Positions 37,301 to 46,640 of a stretch of 64,000 nucleotides of DNA are shown in pieces. This DNA comes from CAVPNY01 sp963706905. Its GTDB lineage: Bacteria > Chloroflexota > Anaerolineae > Anaerolineales > UBA4823. Under the pieces are notes generated by a model, which saw only the letters and a list, made by a program, of their open reading frames with translations, made no database searches and was not told the origin of the DNA. Made by a program: the position numbers and the translations under genes. The DNA is taken from positions 186,001 through 250,000 of the forward strand of contig CAVPNY010000009.1 of assembly GCA_963706905.1 (NCBI GenBank), given 5' to 3'. How positions within the stretch are numbered: the stretch's first letter is position 1; each line of letters starts with the position of its first letter.

Positions 37301-37412
37301 GGATCTGGAAGGCATGCTGGAAGTATTGATCCCAGGGGCAGTTTATCAACATGATCGCGATGAGATCAGCGGGGATATACCATTCCTGGTAGAGGGAGAA
37401 ATTCTCGATTAA
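34365..37412 (+). CDS. dnaE2: DNA polymerase III alpha-type, DnaE2/ImuC-like
   Basis: 1015 residues: a PHP domain first (FVHLHTRSHYSFLEGLASPQ), then the C-family polymerase core. The catalytic Asp residues are visible: two in TPPDIDTDLCSRRRDEV near residue 385 and the third in LGLVKMDLLGIRGL near 537. FYRPGP-like ALYRPGPLTGGLKEAFVRRH and GYGFPKAHAASYAVVSWRAAW follow, and an OB domain closes the protein. The short length and motif wording fit the error-prone DnaE2 group and not the replicative DnaE1. No imuA or imuB is next to it. Confidence 0.88.
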   Translation: MFVHLHTRSHYSFLEGLASPQALVEAAGQVGMPALALTDRVYLSGAVEFYQACQKAGVQPVLGLEIPVSSPVPMNTPAGELVLLAMNRQGWASLCRLSSALLSGDEPQTSLAYKRFSAETTGLICLTGGRRSLLNRLVEQRQERLALEWLSRLRELFPERLYIELQIHTPDDRQIAARLAGLAQRMRLPVVASHTTAYLAPEQADLARLAAAIRLNRPLAEIGEDALPPPGAHFLDSQEMSTRFADYPEALAATLEITERCRLELPLGEPHFPDIPLPAGTTVLEVLRQKAEAGAQARYGSLTPEIQARLGHELAVINQSGYTPLFLVMEEILNYARQRGVPISSRGSAASSLVAHCLGITSPDPLRLNLYFERFLNPARVTPPDIDTDLCSRRRDEVIQHVYDHYGAERVAMVCTVNRFRRRSALRETAKAYGLPPAQVSALVDLLPQRWWGPRSSAEGESPYTELLGRFPAEPYASIFRDAAALIGLPRHLSIHPGGIVIAPGPVTDLTPTLMASKGVIITQFDLESIEALGLVKMDLLGIRGLSVLGDVSEAIYNRKPSKYLGTLDVLEAIPDHDPATAELVRAGRTIGCFQIESPGMRTTLKEIQAHSVDDVMVALALYRPGPLTGGLKEAFVRRHRGEEGVTQLHPALEPLLADTYGVILYQEQVLRIAHELAGLSLADADLLRRAMSHFDPGEQMRTLKERFIAGASKLNGVPPEVSERIWQLMAAFAGYGFPKAHAASYAVVSWRAAWCKAHEPAIFMAAVLANWGGYYGQRVYLTETRRLGLALRPPHINHAQREFSVSYLEGQPVLFMGLDQVRDLTRRTQVRIQQERPFRSLDDFLARVDPRQVEAENLIQSGALEGFGSIPALLRQAGKASWQGGQLPLFDMQAWGAAGEVEDWSLAEKMAAQQAVLGASVIAHPLDLAADAIRRAGAISTVEAAARIGQRACVAGVRQTWRRSAAEHGERIYLMSFEDLEGMLEVLIPGAVYQHDRDEISGDIPFLVEGEILD

Positions 37413-37476
37413 TCCATCCACCGGCGAGCCATTCATCCGAGCCGAACGCCTGGCCAGGCTGGCGAGTTGACAATAA

Positions 37477-37485
37477 TGCTATAAT
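37477..37485 (+). promoter_or_regulatory. Possible extended -10 promoter
   Basis: TGCTATAAT matches the extended -10 element (TGnTATAAT). A TTGACA 7 bases upstream is too close to act with it as a -35 box. It lies about 170 bases before the 7TM-GAF gene, so a long leader would result. Confidence 0.35.
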
Positions 37486-37653
37486 AATAAAGAAAGCACA
37501 CTGTTGAGAGCATTTTAGGGGATATGTGTGGGTGTTTCCCACCCAGACCGCCTCACAACTTACATGATTTGCGAAACTCATATCATTCATAGAAATCAGC
37601 TGTTCAGACAACCGGGTATTAACCTTTGAATTTTCTGGTTGTAAAGTATATAC

Positions 37654-39499
37654 ATGCTTGATTTGCGTTGGTTCACCTACAACGTCAACTACCTGGGATT
37701 GATACTGGCATTGTGGCTCGGCCTCTACCTGGTATCACGCAATCCTAGATACCAGATCGCCTGGCTGACTGCCCTCACTCTATGGTCACTCGCCGGAACA
37801 TTCTTAAATGTCCTTCTGGCACTTAATCCACCCCCTCAAATAGATATATGGTTCCCCGGGCTGCGCTTCCTTTTCCCTTTTTGGCCAGAAGAGACGCTTT
37901 CCAGCGGCACGAGCGCTTGGCTCCAGGGATGGTCGATAATACCCGCCATTGTTTTTTGGCATCACGTGACCGTACTGATCCTTCCCGGGAAAATAACGTT
38001 CTGGCGATGGATAGGCATTCTATTCGGATATTTTCTGGCTGCTCTGGCAATTATTGTACAGACCAATTCACCGTTTCTATTTGCGATCGAGCATAGTAAT
38101 CCACTTTACTTAAACAGTATGAAAGCAGGGGTTTGGTACCCGCTCTTCGGAGCAGGCCTGATCGTCCTGACCGCAGCCTGTGTGTTCAACCTGGTCCGTT
38201 CAGCACGGATAACCCAGATTTCATTGGTGCGCAAGCAATTGTTTATTATGGCCTACGCCACCAGCGTGGCTGGGTTAACCGGGGTGACTACTCTTATCGG
38301 TCTGGCAATGGGATTGCCCATCCCGATGGCGGTCGTATCATTCCTGTTAGCGACAGCGGTAGTGGTCATCGGCATTGGCGTGGTACGGTACAGCACCTTT
38401 GTCCAAGGGCGAACCATGCAACACGACTTCTTTGCCAACTTATTGGTCATCGGATTGGTAACCCTTATCTATTGGTACGCATGCACGATTCTGGTGGTCG
38501 CCTACCACGCGCCTTCAGCGATCATGGTACTTGTCCCGGTGCTGGCGATAATAACTCACTCCTTGACTATACCCCTGCTGAGGCTGACGGATTGGTTGTT
38601 CTACCATGGCGAAACGCGCCAGCTCCGCTCCAACCTGCGCCAACTCTTGCGGTCATCTGGCGAGGAAGGTGGATTGGAGGCGAACCTGGGGCGCGCCCTG
38701 GAAACCCTGTGTAATTCTATGCACTCCGCTTATGGTTTGATCGTGATCTTTGACCAGGGAAGCCTCCATTGGGCTGCCAAATGCCATTGGACCAAGGACG
38801 AGATGAATTTGAAAGCGGATGCCTTCATCGCGGATGACGTAATCCACCTGGCGCCAGGACAGCTCAAATCACCTTTGGATGAAGCGGCCTTATTAGTACC
38901 ACTGTATGCGGAGGCTGAACAATTGGGAGCACTGATCCTGGGGCGACCTGCCAACGGTCTGCGCTATGCTGATGAAGATGTGGAGAGACTGCTTAACTCG
39001 ACTGATCGCATGGGAGAGATCATCCTGATTGCTCGCCGCAAGGAAGAAAACCTGACCCAGATCGCTCGACTGGCTGAGGCTCAACGTGTCCTGGTTGCAA
39101 CTCATCCCACCCTGATCCCAGTGGATACGGTGGAGGATGCCTTACGAAACCTGTACGATTACGCATTCCTGGCTGATACCCAACTGGCAGAACTAAATCT
39201 GGTTGGTAGACGCCTTTTACGAGGCCAGGTAACCTTCCTAGAACGCGGTAAGGTGGTTCATGAGGTCCTGCTGGAAGCGGTCGAAATGCTCCGCCCGGGA
39301 GCAAAAATCTCACATAATCCACCTGCCGCGTGAATGGTATCCCTACTTAATCCTAAACCAGGCATACGTTGAAGAGGTGCCCAACCGCGATATCATGCAG
39401 AGGCTGTATATATCGGAGGGGACTTTCAATCGCACCCGGCGCTCAGCCATCCGCTCATTAGCCCGAGCCTTGGCGGAAATGGAAGCGGTGCTCACCTGA
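37654..39499 (+). pseudogene. 7TM-GAF sensory protein with C-terminal HTH-like tail, one-base frameshift
   Basis: The N-terminal half has about eight hydrophobic helices like the 7TM sensor module of Chloroflexi histidine kinases. A GAF-like domain follows (LGRALETLCNSMHSAYGLIV to YADEDVERLLNSTDRMGEII). The frame shifts in an A5 run at 39303-39307. Removing one A continues SHIIHLPREWYPYLILNQAY and RDIMQRLYISEGTFNRTRRS to 39499, a conserved HTH-like end. The restored protein has about 614 residues. No kinase domain is present, so it may link a membrane signal directly to DNA or protein binding. Confidence 0.65.
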
Positions 39500-39521
39500 A
39501 GTCGTAGAAAACATCCGCAAC

Positions 39522-39550
39522 AAAAACCGGCCCTGGGTTGGCCGGTTTTT
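39522..39550 (+). terminator. Rho-independent terminator
   Basis: AAAAACCGGCC and GGCCGGTTTTT form an 11-bp stem with a 7-base loop (CTGGGTT) and end in a T run. It closes the 7TM-GAF gene and is symmetrical enough to work in both directions. Confidence 0.92.
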
Positions 39551-39748
39551 GCTTTAAAGCATGAATTCAAAAAAGGGCCCATAAAAGTTGGCGTTTTTTG
39601 GCAGTTCCCCCGCTTGTTTTGGCAGTTTGAATATGGGAAATTATAACCAGGAGAGTTGCTGGCTCATTGCTGAGCGCTCAAAGGGAAATGCGATTGCTTC
39701 ACGGAGAGCGCACGCAAAGACATCAAAATCCAATTACAGAGAGTACCC

Positions 39749-40759
39749 ATGAACTCCAATGCATCCTTAATCAGCTCACAGAATCCCCAGGGTTATGAAG
39801 TCCAGTGCCGACTGCTCCAAGAATTCGAAAGCGGCCTGGATCCACTCAACCCGCAGGCAAATCCTATCCCATGCCATGTCCTGGGCTACGGAGAGATCAG
39901 CACCGTTTTCGGGATCGACACCGAAGGCCTGCACGACCTGGCTTTCAAGCGTATGTGTATCTTCAAGACCCAGGAGGAAGCCCAGGTATACCTGGATCAT
40001 TATCTCGAATACAACCGCCGCCTGGAGAGTGACATCGGCCTGCACCTGCCGCCATATGGCTACGCCCTGTTGGTGTGTGACGCCGGACGCCCGGTTTTCT
40101 ACATCATCCAGAAGCGCCTGCTGCCAGCCTCGATCGGCAATCAGGCTATCTACTGGCTAACGCCTCAAGAAATCACCTTGCTAGTTAGTTTAGCCTTGCG
40201 GGAATTACTCAAAGTATGGCGGTACAACCAGTCTCATCCGGATGCTAAAGTCGGCATCGACGGACAGATCTCGAATTGGGCGATCAGCGGGTTCGACCCG
40301 CGCCATCCCAGCCTGGGCGAGACGGCTGCCCTGTACTACCTGGATACCAGTTCACCTATATACCTTCAGGCTGGCGTCGAACAATTAGACCCAGAACTGT
40401 TCTTGCGCTCTGCGCCGCCTTACCTGGTGTGGATCCTGCGCTTACTATTTATCAAAGACGTGATGACCCGCTATTACGATCCGCGCAAGGTGACCATTGA
40501 TTTAATCGCCAATTTCTACAAGGAGCAGCGACCTGACCTGGTCCCGAGCTTAGTCACAAAATCCAATGAATTTATCGCCCAGGAGGCTTCTGAACTCGGC
40601 ATCCGAGAAATCTCAGCCAAGGAAGTGAGAGACTACTACCGGGAGGACGAGATCATCTGGTCCCTGTATCTCTCCTTCCGCCAGTTCGACCGTTTCGTGC
40701 GCAGGAAGGTGCTGCACCGAGAGTATCCGTATATCCTCCCAGGAAAAATTAACCGTTGA
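39749..40759 (+). CDS. Kinase-like protein of unknown function (possible DUF6206)
   Basis: 336 residues. CHVLGYGEISTVFGID followed by LAFKRMCIF looks like the glycine-rich loop and ATP-binding Lys of protein-kinase/aminoglycoside-phosphotransferase folds. GIDGQISNWAISGFD could be the catalytic and metal-binding segment, with ALYYLDTSSPIYL after it. I believe Chloroflexi proteins of this kind are listed as DUF6206, but I am not certain. Five bases before the radical SAM region, so the two may form an operon. Confidence 0.6.
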   Translation: MNSNASLISSQNPQGYEVQCRLLQEFESGLDPLNPQANPIPCHVLGYGEISTVFGIDTEGLHDLAFKRMCIFKTQEEAQVYLDHYLEYNRRLESDIGLHLPPYGYALLVCDAGRPVFYIIQKRLLPASIGNQAIYWLTPQEITLLVSLALRELLKVWRYNQSHPDAKVGIDGQISNWAISGFDPRHPSLGETAALYYLDTSSPIYLQAGVEQLDPELFLRSAPPYLVWILRLLFIKDVMTRYYDPRKVTIDLIANFYKEQRPDLVPSLVTKSNEFIAQEASELGIREISAKEVRDYYREDEIIWSLYLSFRQFDRFVRRKVLHREYPYILPGKINR

Positions 40760-40877
40760 CAGATTGCTCCTAGTCAAGTGGATTCCCTATTCCCTCATCA
40801 AGGGAGCAAGAAGTGGAGAAGTAGAAAGAAGAATGTTTTTTGGAAGAATTGGGATCAAGTCATCGGCAAGGAGGGTA

Positions 40878-42001
40878 ATGATGTTCAGATCAAATGTAAT
40901 TGGCCTAACCCATATATTAAAAAGAAAACCCCAGTTGCTTTCAGTAGCCTCTAAAAACTTAAGCCATCAGCTCCGCTACAAAATGGGAGGCAGTTATCTC
41001 AATGGTTGGAGTCATCCGCCAGAGGTGATCAATGCCTTCATCACCGATCGGTGTAACTTGGGATGCAGGCAGTGCCATTATGCCAATTCGGATAAACCTG
41101 GTTTTAGCTTAAATCAGGTCGGACATATGCCGCCTACTATTTTCCAGAAATTTATGGATGAAATCCCAGGACATCCGGTGGTTTCCTTCACCGGCGGTGA
41201 ACCTCTGCTTCATCCAAACGTGATTGAGTTCATCGTCTACGCCAAGGGAAAAGGCCGTTTATGTACATTGGTGACCAATGGTTGGCACCTCGCCAATAAA
41301 GCTCAGGAGCTTTGCGAATCGGGTCTTGATCTGCTGAGCATTTCCGTCGATGGTCCTAGAGACATACACAACTCGATTTCGCGGGAAGAGTTCCTTCGAG
41401 CATCTGGTTCTAGGATTAGAAACCATCCTGAAGCATTCGAAACGTCCCCTCATTTTCATCGGCTTTACCATTTCCGACATGAATTTCGATCAATTACACC
41501 AAACGTATGAGCTGGCCAAGGATTGGGGGGTGGATGGACTGAGCATCAACCATCTCTGGATGCAAACCGACGAGATGGTTCAAGAGTTGAATGAACACTA
41601 CTCCATATTCGCCGGAGACCATGTTGGCTGGAAGATAAATAATGACGCCATTGATGTCGATTACCTATCTCGACTCCCTGGAGTCAATCAGGATCTCAAA
41701 CCGAGGAGGGAAGATGGTTGTCGTCGAAAATCCTTTTCTTAACCGCCAGGAGATCACAGATTGGTATCGCTACCCTCAAAAACCGATCAGGCACCAGACT
41801 GTTCGATGCGGTTGGATCCGGATGAAACTGTGGGCTGATGGTAAGGTAAAACCCTGCCGTGATTACGAAGTCGGTGATATCACTCAGACCCATGCTGAAG
41901 CGATCTGGAATGGAGTTGAGTACCAGGAATTTCGCAAGCTGTTAGCCCAGGATGGGATGCTTCCCATCTGCGCGCGCTGCTGTTTTATGGCACACCGGTG
42001 A
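40878..42001 (+). pseudogene. Radical SAM/SPASM protein, two one-base frameshifts
   Basis: Start at 40878 with AAGGAGG upstream. ITDRCNLGCRQCHYA is the CxxxCxxC cluster site, and VSFTGGEPLLHPNVIEFI is the SAM-binding GGEP. The frame breaks at 41377-41379 (one extra T; otherwise SIRGKSSFEHLVLG) and near 41673 (one extra C in CCC). The last frame holds CGWIRMKLWADGKVKPCRDY and ICARCCFMAHR, the Cys-rich SPASM end that binds an auxiliary cluster. Corrected, the protein is about 373 residues. SPASM enzymes modify peptides or small molecules. Both breaks lie in homopolymers. Confidence 0.82.
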
Positions 42002-42047
42002 TCTGGGTTTAAGGGGATTAAATTCGAGGAAATAAAAGGAGAGTGGC

Positions 42048-43298
42048 ATGCTGAAAGAACAAGACAAAACCAGAAAAGAGATTATCGAGTGCTTCGCCCG
42101 GCACGTATCCAGCGGGAAGGCCGACTTTTTCGCCGCGGCTGGCATCGACTTCGTAGCGGGTGAGCGGGAAGGCATCTATCTCTCTGACCTGGACGGGCGG
42201 CGCTTGATCAACTGCCACTGTAACGGCGGGGTCTTTAACCTGGGCCACCGCAACCCACGCCTGATCGCTGCTATGCAGCGCGCCCTTGAACGGTACGACA
42301 TCGGCAATCATCACCTGCTGAGCGCGCCGCGCGCCCTGCTCGCCGAGCGCCTGGCAGCACTCTCGCCAAGCGACCTCAACCGGGTGGTCTTCGGCGTCTC
42401 CGGTGGGGAGGCGATCGACCTGGCGCTCAAGCTGGCGCACGCCCACACCCGCCGCCCGGGGATCATTTCCGCCCTGGGGGGCTACCACGGCCACACCGGA
42501 CTGGCTCTGGCGGCAGGGGATGAAGCCTACCGCAAGCCCTTCGAGCCACTCTCGCCCGGCTTCACCCAGGTGCCTTTCGGCGACCTGGAAGCGTTGGAAT
42601 CCGCCATGGGAGAGGACACGGCGGCGGTGATCTTCGAGACTATCCCCGCTACGCTGGGCATCGCCATCCCACCAGAGGACTACTTCGCTGGTGCCCATCG
42701 CCTGTGTGATCAATGGGGTGCGATCCTGATCATCGACGAAGTGCAGACTGGCCTGGGCCGTTGCGGGGCAGTGTGGGGCATCGACACCTACGGCGTGACC
42801 CCCGACATCCTGGTTACTGGCAAGGGGCTGTCTGGCGGGATCTACCCCATCACCGCCACGCTGTACTCTGACCGCCTCGACCCCTTCCTGCACGACAATC
42901 CATTTATCCACATCTCGACTTTCGGCGGGGCAGAAGCGGGCTGCTTTGTGGCCATGGAGGTGCTGGACATCCTTGAGGAGCCAGGCTTCCTGGAGCACGT
43001 GCAGGCGATGGCTGCTCTCTTCAAGGAAGGGTTTGCCGGTCTGCTCGCAAAACATCCTGTTGTAATGGTAGAAGCCCGCCAGCGCGGCTTAATGATGGGC
43101 CTGAAGATGGCGGAGCCCTATTACGGACCCTGGATGACTGTGGCCGGATTCCAGGCGGGGCTGTTGACCATCTATGCCAATAACGACCCCTCCGTGATTC
43201 AGGTGCTGCCGCCATTGATCATCCAGGAGGTCGAAGCCCGTCAGGTACTGGCTATCCTGGACGGCATGCTGAACGGGCTGGAGGCAACGTTTGGCTAA
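42048..43298 (+). CDS. Class III PLP-dependent aminotransferase
   Basis: 416 residues of the class III (acetylornithine/GABA/glutamate-semialdehyde) fold: CNGGVFNLGHRNPRLIAAM, FGVSGGEAIDLALKLAHAHT, GGYHGHTGLALAA, the cofactor Asp in ILIIDEVQTGLGR and the Schiff-base Lys in VTGKGLSGGIYP near residue 259. ATG is preceded by AGGAGAG. The substrate is not evident. Following a radical SAM/SPASM and a kinase-like gene, it may belong to an amino-acid-derived natural product pathway. Confidence 0.9.
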   Translation: MLKEQDKTRKEIIECFARHVSSGKADFFAAAGIDFVAGEREGIYLSDLDGRRLINCHCNGGVFNLGHRNPRLIAAMQRALERYDIGNHHLLSAPRALLAERLAALSPSDLNRVVFGVSGGEAIDLALKLAHAHTRRPGIISALGGYHGHTGLALAAGDEAYRKPFEPLSPGFTQVPFGDLEALESAMGEDTAAVIFETIPATLGIAIPPEDYFAGAHRLCDQWGAILIIDEVQTGLGRCGAVWGIDTYGVTPDILVTGKGLSGGIYPITATLYSDRLDPFLHDNPFIHISTFGGAEAGCFVAMEVLDILEEPGFLEHVQAMAALFKEGFAGLLAKHPVVMVEARQRGLMMGLKMAEPYYGPWMTVAGFQAGLLTIYANNDPSVIQVLPPLIIQEVEARQVLAILDGMLNGLEATFG

Positions 43299-43621
43299 TG
43301 GAAAAGGAATGCTCATCATGTTCGAGGTGAAAAAACTTCTTTTATCGTGAATTCCCTGGCAACCGGTGCGATCATCGGAGTCCTGGTATTCACCTGATCA
43401 CCATATACATTTGACTCCAACCAGGATGCGCTGGCGGGGAAGTTTGAAGATCACTTCGTTGATATTTTGGTTTCTTGTCCCGACTGCTGGTCTGGGTGCT
43501 TTTGCCGGGTTAATTTTTGTTTTTTTCCACTGCTCATCCAGAGAATGAGCAGAAAAAGTCCCTCTGCAAGAAACAGCGATCATCAGCGTACCAAATTATT
43601 GAAGACCAAGGAGAAATCACA
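43299..43621. other. Intergenic region with possible gene remnants
   Basis: About 320 bases. Fragments of hydrophobic coding sequence appear (SLATGAIIGVLVFT near 43350 and IFWFLVPTAGLGAFAGLIFV near 43460-43530) but neither has a convincing start. They may be pieces of a small decayed membrane protein. A ribosome site (AAGGAG) at the end belongs to the peptidase gene. Confidence 0.4.
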
Positions 43622-45386
43622 ATGAACACTCGAATAATTTTCGTCCTTTCAATGCTCGTGCTGATTTTTAACCGCCTGCAGCGCGGCGCCAGATCTCCAG
43701 GCCAGCTACGATCCGGCAACCCTGCGCTTCGACGGGGAACAGGCTTATCAAATCGAGGATGAATTTGTCACATCCTTCCCCAACCGGGTGAGCGGCACCG
43801 AGAAAAGCCGCTTAGCGGCTGCCTGGCTCGAGGAGCAATTCGCCGGCTACGGTTTATCCTGCCAGACGGATGAGTGGAGCGTAGTCAACTACAGCCGCCC
43901 GACGCCGCTGCGCAATGTGGTCTGCCGGTTGCCGGGCGCTTCTCCCAGAGAGATCGTGGTCATTGCCCACCACGACATTGCCTCAACCACGATCGAAGGG
44001 GCGGATAACGACGGTGCGGGCATTGCCATCCTGCTGCAACTGGCTGAGATCTTCGCCGCAGAGGGGCAGCCGCCTTACACCCTGATCTTCGTCGCCACCG
44101 ACGGCGAGGAATATGGCATGCTCGGCACTGGCCAATTCATTGAGACGCACCCTGACCCAGAGAACATCATCGCCGCTTTCACCATGGACAACCTGGGCAA
44201 GTACTACTACGACGCCATGAACATGGAGACAATCGGCCAATACAGGCGCTTCAGCCCGCTGTGGCTGGCGCTGCTTGCCCGGGAATCGGCCAATGCTGCT
44301 GAGGGCTTGTGGCAAGTCAACTTACCCGGCGTGATCGACCAGGTCACCGGTCAGGCCGCGCCAGTATCCTTCATGGATCAGGGCCCACTCGTAGCGGCCG
44401 GTGTCCCGGCTCTGGGTTTTGCCGCGCACAAGCCCCCAGAATATATTGAAGAGCATTACGCAGGGTGGCACACGCCTGAAGATTCGATGGAGCACCAATC
44501 ACCGGCCTCGCTAGGCCAGGCTGGCCTGGTAGCCGAGGCGCTTATCCGCCAGCTGCTCTCGATGGAGACATACCCACAGGAGTCCGGCCCTTATCTGTAC
44601 TTCGAGAGCAGCCAGCAGGTGCTGCGCGGCCTGCCGTTGTGGCTGTTCTTTATCGGGTTTGTCGGCCTGTTCTTCCTGGGTACTTTTATGGTTGGCAGAA
44701 CAACCTTCCCGCAGAAATTACGCATGTGGCGCACAGCGCTGCCCCATTTCTTGGGCCTCTGGCTGCCGCTGCTGGCTTCGATCGTCTTACTGTATATACT
44801 CGTCGAGATCCGGCTGATGGATGCGTTTGCCCGCTATCCCGCCACCACCAAGGACCCACTCCTGCTCAACCCTCGCTGGCCAGCCGTGATCCTGTTCCTG
44901 CTCGGCCTGGCCCTGTTCCTGGCCATTGGGCGCTGGGCAGTGCGGCGCTTCGCCGGAGATCAACCCATCCCGCCATTCAGCGCCATCAAAAGCCTGGCAC
45001 TGCTCATCGTCGGCCTGGGAGGAGTGTACGTGCTCATCCTAAACCCCTTCTCCTTGCTTTTCTTCCTGCCTCTATTGTTCTGGTTCCTGATCGGCGGCCG
45101 GCGCAGGTTCGGGAAAATTTTAGATATCCTGTTCTTCCTGCTCGGTGGCCTGGTCGTGTATGGGCTAATCTATATTTTCGGTTTCCAGACCCTGCGTTAT
45201 GACTTTGCCTTCCTGTGGTACATGCTGAATATGTTCTCGATACGCATGCTCAGCTTCCTTTCGGCTGCCATGATCACCGCCATTTTCGCAGCCGGACTCT
45301 CGATGGTGGTCAACCCACCGCGCAAGGCTAAGGCAATAGAATCTACCGCGATTCCTCAAGAAAGCGAGCCGCGCTTTGCCAGCTAA
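43622..45386 (+). pseudogene. M28-family zinc peptidase lipoprotein with C-terminal membrane domain, frameshift in the signal peptide
   Basis: The start MNTRIIFVLSMLVLIF is a signal peptide. The frame breaks in a T5 run at 43665-43669. Removing one T gives LILTACSAAPDLQ, a lipobox with lipid Cys. The peptidase domain has the M28 metal ligands: VVIAHHDIAS (His), EGADNDGAG (Asp), DGEEYGML (Glu pair), FTMDNLGKY (Asp) and WHTPEDS (His). About eight hydrophobic helices follow from residue 285. The restored protein is about 587 residues, an outer-face peptidase anchored in the membrane. The single homopolymer change suggests an assembly error. Confidence 0.85.
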
Positions 45387-45540
45387 GGTCGATCCTATAA
45401 TGCAGGGTGAAACTTGATGACTTAGAAAGCAGTGGAAATATAGACGTAAATAAATGAACCCAGGCCAACCGCCAGCATTTCACGGAGGAAAAGAAGAATT
45501 GGCGGCTATTATCGGGAAGCGACAGCAATCTGGCTCAAAC

Positions 45541-45565
45541 AACCCCGTTCTCTATGAGCGGGGTT
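45541..45565. terminator. Rho-independent terminator
   Basis: AACCCCG and CGGGGTT pair around an 11-base loop, followed by TTCC on the plus strand. It lies between the convergent M28 and ATP-grasp genes and could serve the peptidase gene. Confidence 0.7.
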
Positions 45566-45599
45566 TTCCGCTCTTTCCTGGATTTTTCCCGCATGACAT

Positions 45600-46601
45600 T
45601 CAAGATGAGTCGTTCGAGCATTTCATTAAAGAGATCCCATACATATCCAGAATGATCGATATGGCGACATCCAGCTCTTTAGGACCCAAAGCGGGATTAC
45701 AGTTCGTATCGATAAAGAAGTAACGCCCGGATTGATCGAGGCGAACATCGAATTTGGCATAGCCGGCCATTTTGGTAACATCGAAGGCTTTTTTAACATA
45801 TTCCCTTAAAAGGGGATCTTCATATTTTACATAATGAAAGGCGGCGTTCATCTCAGACAGCCACTGGTCTTCAAAGGTAAGGAACACGAATTTGCTCTCT
45901 GGATGGGTGAAGATCTTTTCTGCCAGAAATACCTTCTTCTTCTTATCATGCAACACGATGGCAGTAAGCTCCCGACCGCTAATAAATTCTTCGACGAGCA
46001 CTGGCTGCCGGTAGATGCGCATCAAATATCGCAAGCGTTTTCGCAATTGCTTTTCATTCTCGGAAACTGCATCCTGGGTGATTTCTACCGATCCGTGAAT
46101 GGCATTCAGTTTTGAGATCAGGGGGAAACGGATGGCAGGGTCCAGATAATCATCCGGTGCATTGAAGAGCTGATAATTCGGCACCGGAACCCCATTTTGT
46201 TGCAGGAGCTTTTTGACCAGGAATTTATTGGTATCCAGGGAAAGGCCTAAGATATCGGCGCCAGTGTACGGTATGTCTAGCAATTCCAATACTCCGGGGA
46301 TAGCGGAGGCCAGACTCTCCACACCCTTGATCGAATCAACCAGATTGATCACAAGCTCAGGTTGGTTTTTACGCAGCCGGGCGGGCAACTTGGCATTGCC
46401 CGGGAATAAAAGAACAGATATGCCCATGGTTGCCAGATATTCGCCGATCAGCCGGGCATCTTGTTCTGCGTCTTTCTCGGTGATGTATTGCGCTTCGGTA
46501 GGGAAATATTCGCGGAGCACATCACTGTATAGAATGCTTACCGTTTTGGGCAGTTCTGGCTCTGACTTATTTTTAATAGGTTTGGATTTGGATTTCTGCA
46601 C
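45600..46601 (-). CDS. ATP-grasp ligase, D-Ala-D-Ala-ligase-like
   Basis: 333 residues: a pre-ATP-grasp domain (VINLVDSIKGVESLASAIPG, LDIPYTGADILGLSLDTNKF), then the ATP-grasp core with FPLISKLNAIHGSVEITQDA, VLVEEFISGRELTAIVLHDK and the metal-binding FDVRLDQSGRYFFIDTNCNP. Matches proteins annotated as D-alanine-D-alanine ligase and related, but sequence divergence and context do not support a peptidoglycan role. It may join an amino acid to another small molecule. Confidence 0.8.
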   Translation of the reverse strand: MQKSKSKPIKNKSEPELPKTVSILYSDVLREYFPTEAQYITEKDAEQDARLIGEYLATMGISVLLFPGNAKLPARLRKNQPELVINLVDSIKGVESLASAIPGVLELLDIPYTGADILGLSLDTNKFLVKKLLQQNGVPVPNYQLFNAPDDYLDPAIRFPLISKLNAIHGSVEITQDAVSENEKQLRKRLRYLMRIYRQPVLVEEFISGRELTAIVLHDKKKKVFLAEKIFTHPESKFVFLTFEDQWLSEMNAAFHYVKYEDPLLREYVKKAFDVTKMAGYAKFDVRLDQSGRYFFIDTNCNPALGPKELDVAISIILDMYGISLMKCSNDSS

Positions 46602-46640
46602 TGCTGAACCTTATATTCCCTGGATTTGAAAAAGAGGAAA

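Noticed and set aside
37466..37485. TTGACA followed by TATAAT as a sigma-70 promoter
   Set aside because: Only 7 bases separate the boxes, too few for a -35/-10 pair; only the extended -10 was kept, with low confidence.
39580..39670. Two near copies of TTTTGGCAGTT upstream of the kinase-like gene as an operator
   Set aside because: Short, AT-rich and not palindromic; no regulator is next to it.
42018..43055. 345-codon open frame antisense to the aminotransferase
   Set aside because: Low-complexity His/Gln/Val/Gly-rich product mirroring a GC-rich coding strand; the sense strand encodes a clear class III aminotransferase.
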